A stretch of DNA of 64,000 bases, taken from NCBI GenBank assembly GCA_004519485.1, contig CP038106.1, forward strand, positions 817,501 through 881,500, given 5' to 3'. Positions within the stretch are counted from its first letter, which is position 1; the number at the start of each line of letters is the position of its first letter. A program made the position numbers and the translations under genes. Under the pieces are notes generated by a model. The model made no database searches, was not told where the DNA came from, and saw only the letters and a list, made by a program, of their open reading frames with translations. Below, piece by piece: positions 63,836 to 64,000 of the stretch. The stretch is from Nannochloropsis oceanica (lineage: Eukaryota > Sar > Eustigmatophyceae > Eustigmatales > Monodopsidaceae).

Positions 63836-64000
63836 CTAAAAAGCAAAGGACGGAAGATGTGAGAGGATAAAAATGTAGATCTTGATTGAGCTAGTGGAAC
63901 TGGCAAAAAATAAAACTCTTTCAACGGTCTGCAGGCCGGTTACCATTTTCCCTGGTCCTCCAGCCCCCACACGCCCCCTCAACCCATCACACGATTCCAC
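63836..64000 (-). other. Intron and possible further exon of malate synthase
   Basis: A TTTTTAG acceptor at 63836-63842 (minus strand) opens the first clear exon. A frame open from the right edge to a GTAACC donor near 63943 could be the preceding exon, but neither its frame nor its Gly-rich sequence fits the family well. Confidence 0.25.

Overview
This window looks like nuclear DNA of a small-genome stramenopile alga with a secondary red-type plastid, most likely an eustigmatophyte close to Nannochloropsis/Microchloropsis (inference from gene content and style; no search was run). The evidence is as follows. Eukaryotic genes have few, short GT-AG introns and sit a few hundred bases apart on both strands. 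Several plastid-type proteins (DNA ligase LigA, FtsH, CYP97, arogenate enzymes, UDP-sugar pyrophosphorylase) begin with a hydrophobic signal peptide followed by a basic Ser/Thr/Ala-rich transit segment, sometimes with an Ala/Phe cleavage site. No virus, retroelement, CRISPR, rRNA or tRNA was recognised.

Layout: 0-2.5 kb, NAD+-dependent DNA ligase (-, running off the left edge); 3.1-4.3 kb, ORMDL (+); about 5.2-6.5 kb, a GPR180/TMEM145-like seven-helix protein (+, unresolved exons); 6.9-7.3 kb, a small unknown ORF (-); 7.6-9.8 kb, UDP-sugar pyrophosphorylase (+); 11.1-13.8 kb, Hsp110 (+); 14.5-16.1 kb, nicotinate phosphoribosyltransferase (+); 17.1-18.3 kb, glycolate oxidase (-); 19.8-22.1 kb, plastid FtsH (-); 22.8-24.5 kb, DPM1 (+, four exons); a gene-poor 2.3 kb stretch; 26.8-30.2 kb, PMCA-type Ca2+ ATPase (+); 30.7-31.5 kb, RPB4 (-); 32.1-33.7 kb, a perilipin-like protein (-); 34.3-36.3 kb, SLC35D-type nucleotide-sugar transporter (+); 36.9-39.1 kb, a fused prephenate/arogenate dehydratase and arogenate dehydrogenase (-); 39.7-41.5 kb, MTA/SAH nucleosidase (+, six exons); 41.9-42.4 kb, a small basic protein with KEN and D-box motifs (-); 44.0-45.4 kb, elongation factor P (-); 45.9-47.8 kb, CYP97 carotenoid hydroxylase (+); 48.1-52.3 kb, DENND4-like Rab GEF (-); 53.0-54.2 kb, complex III core protein 2 (+); 55.3-57.9 kb, eEF2 (+); 59.1-59.4 kb, a 105-aa unknown (+); 59.7-62.0 kb, glucose-6-phosphate isomerase (-); 62.6 kb to the right edge, malate synthase (-, partial).

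The genes are ordinary cellular functions rather than an operon-like cluster, but several fall in linked pathways. Glycolate oxidase and malate synthase could together turn photorespiratory glycolate into malate. UDP-sugar pyrophosphorylase, glucose-6-phosphate isomerase, DPM1 and the SLC35D transporter all serve sugar and nucleotide-sugar supply. ORMDL and the perilipin-like protein concern lipid control and storage. FtsH, CYP97, LigA, EF-P and the aromatic fusion enzyme are candidate plastid proteins. The most unusual items are a bacterial-type NAD+ DNA ligase with a plastid-type leader, the single polypeptide carrying both Phe- and Tyr-committing enzymes, a perilipin-like gene with two possible C-termini, a KEN/D-box protein, and a short dispersed repeat with two copies in one intron.
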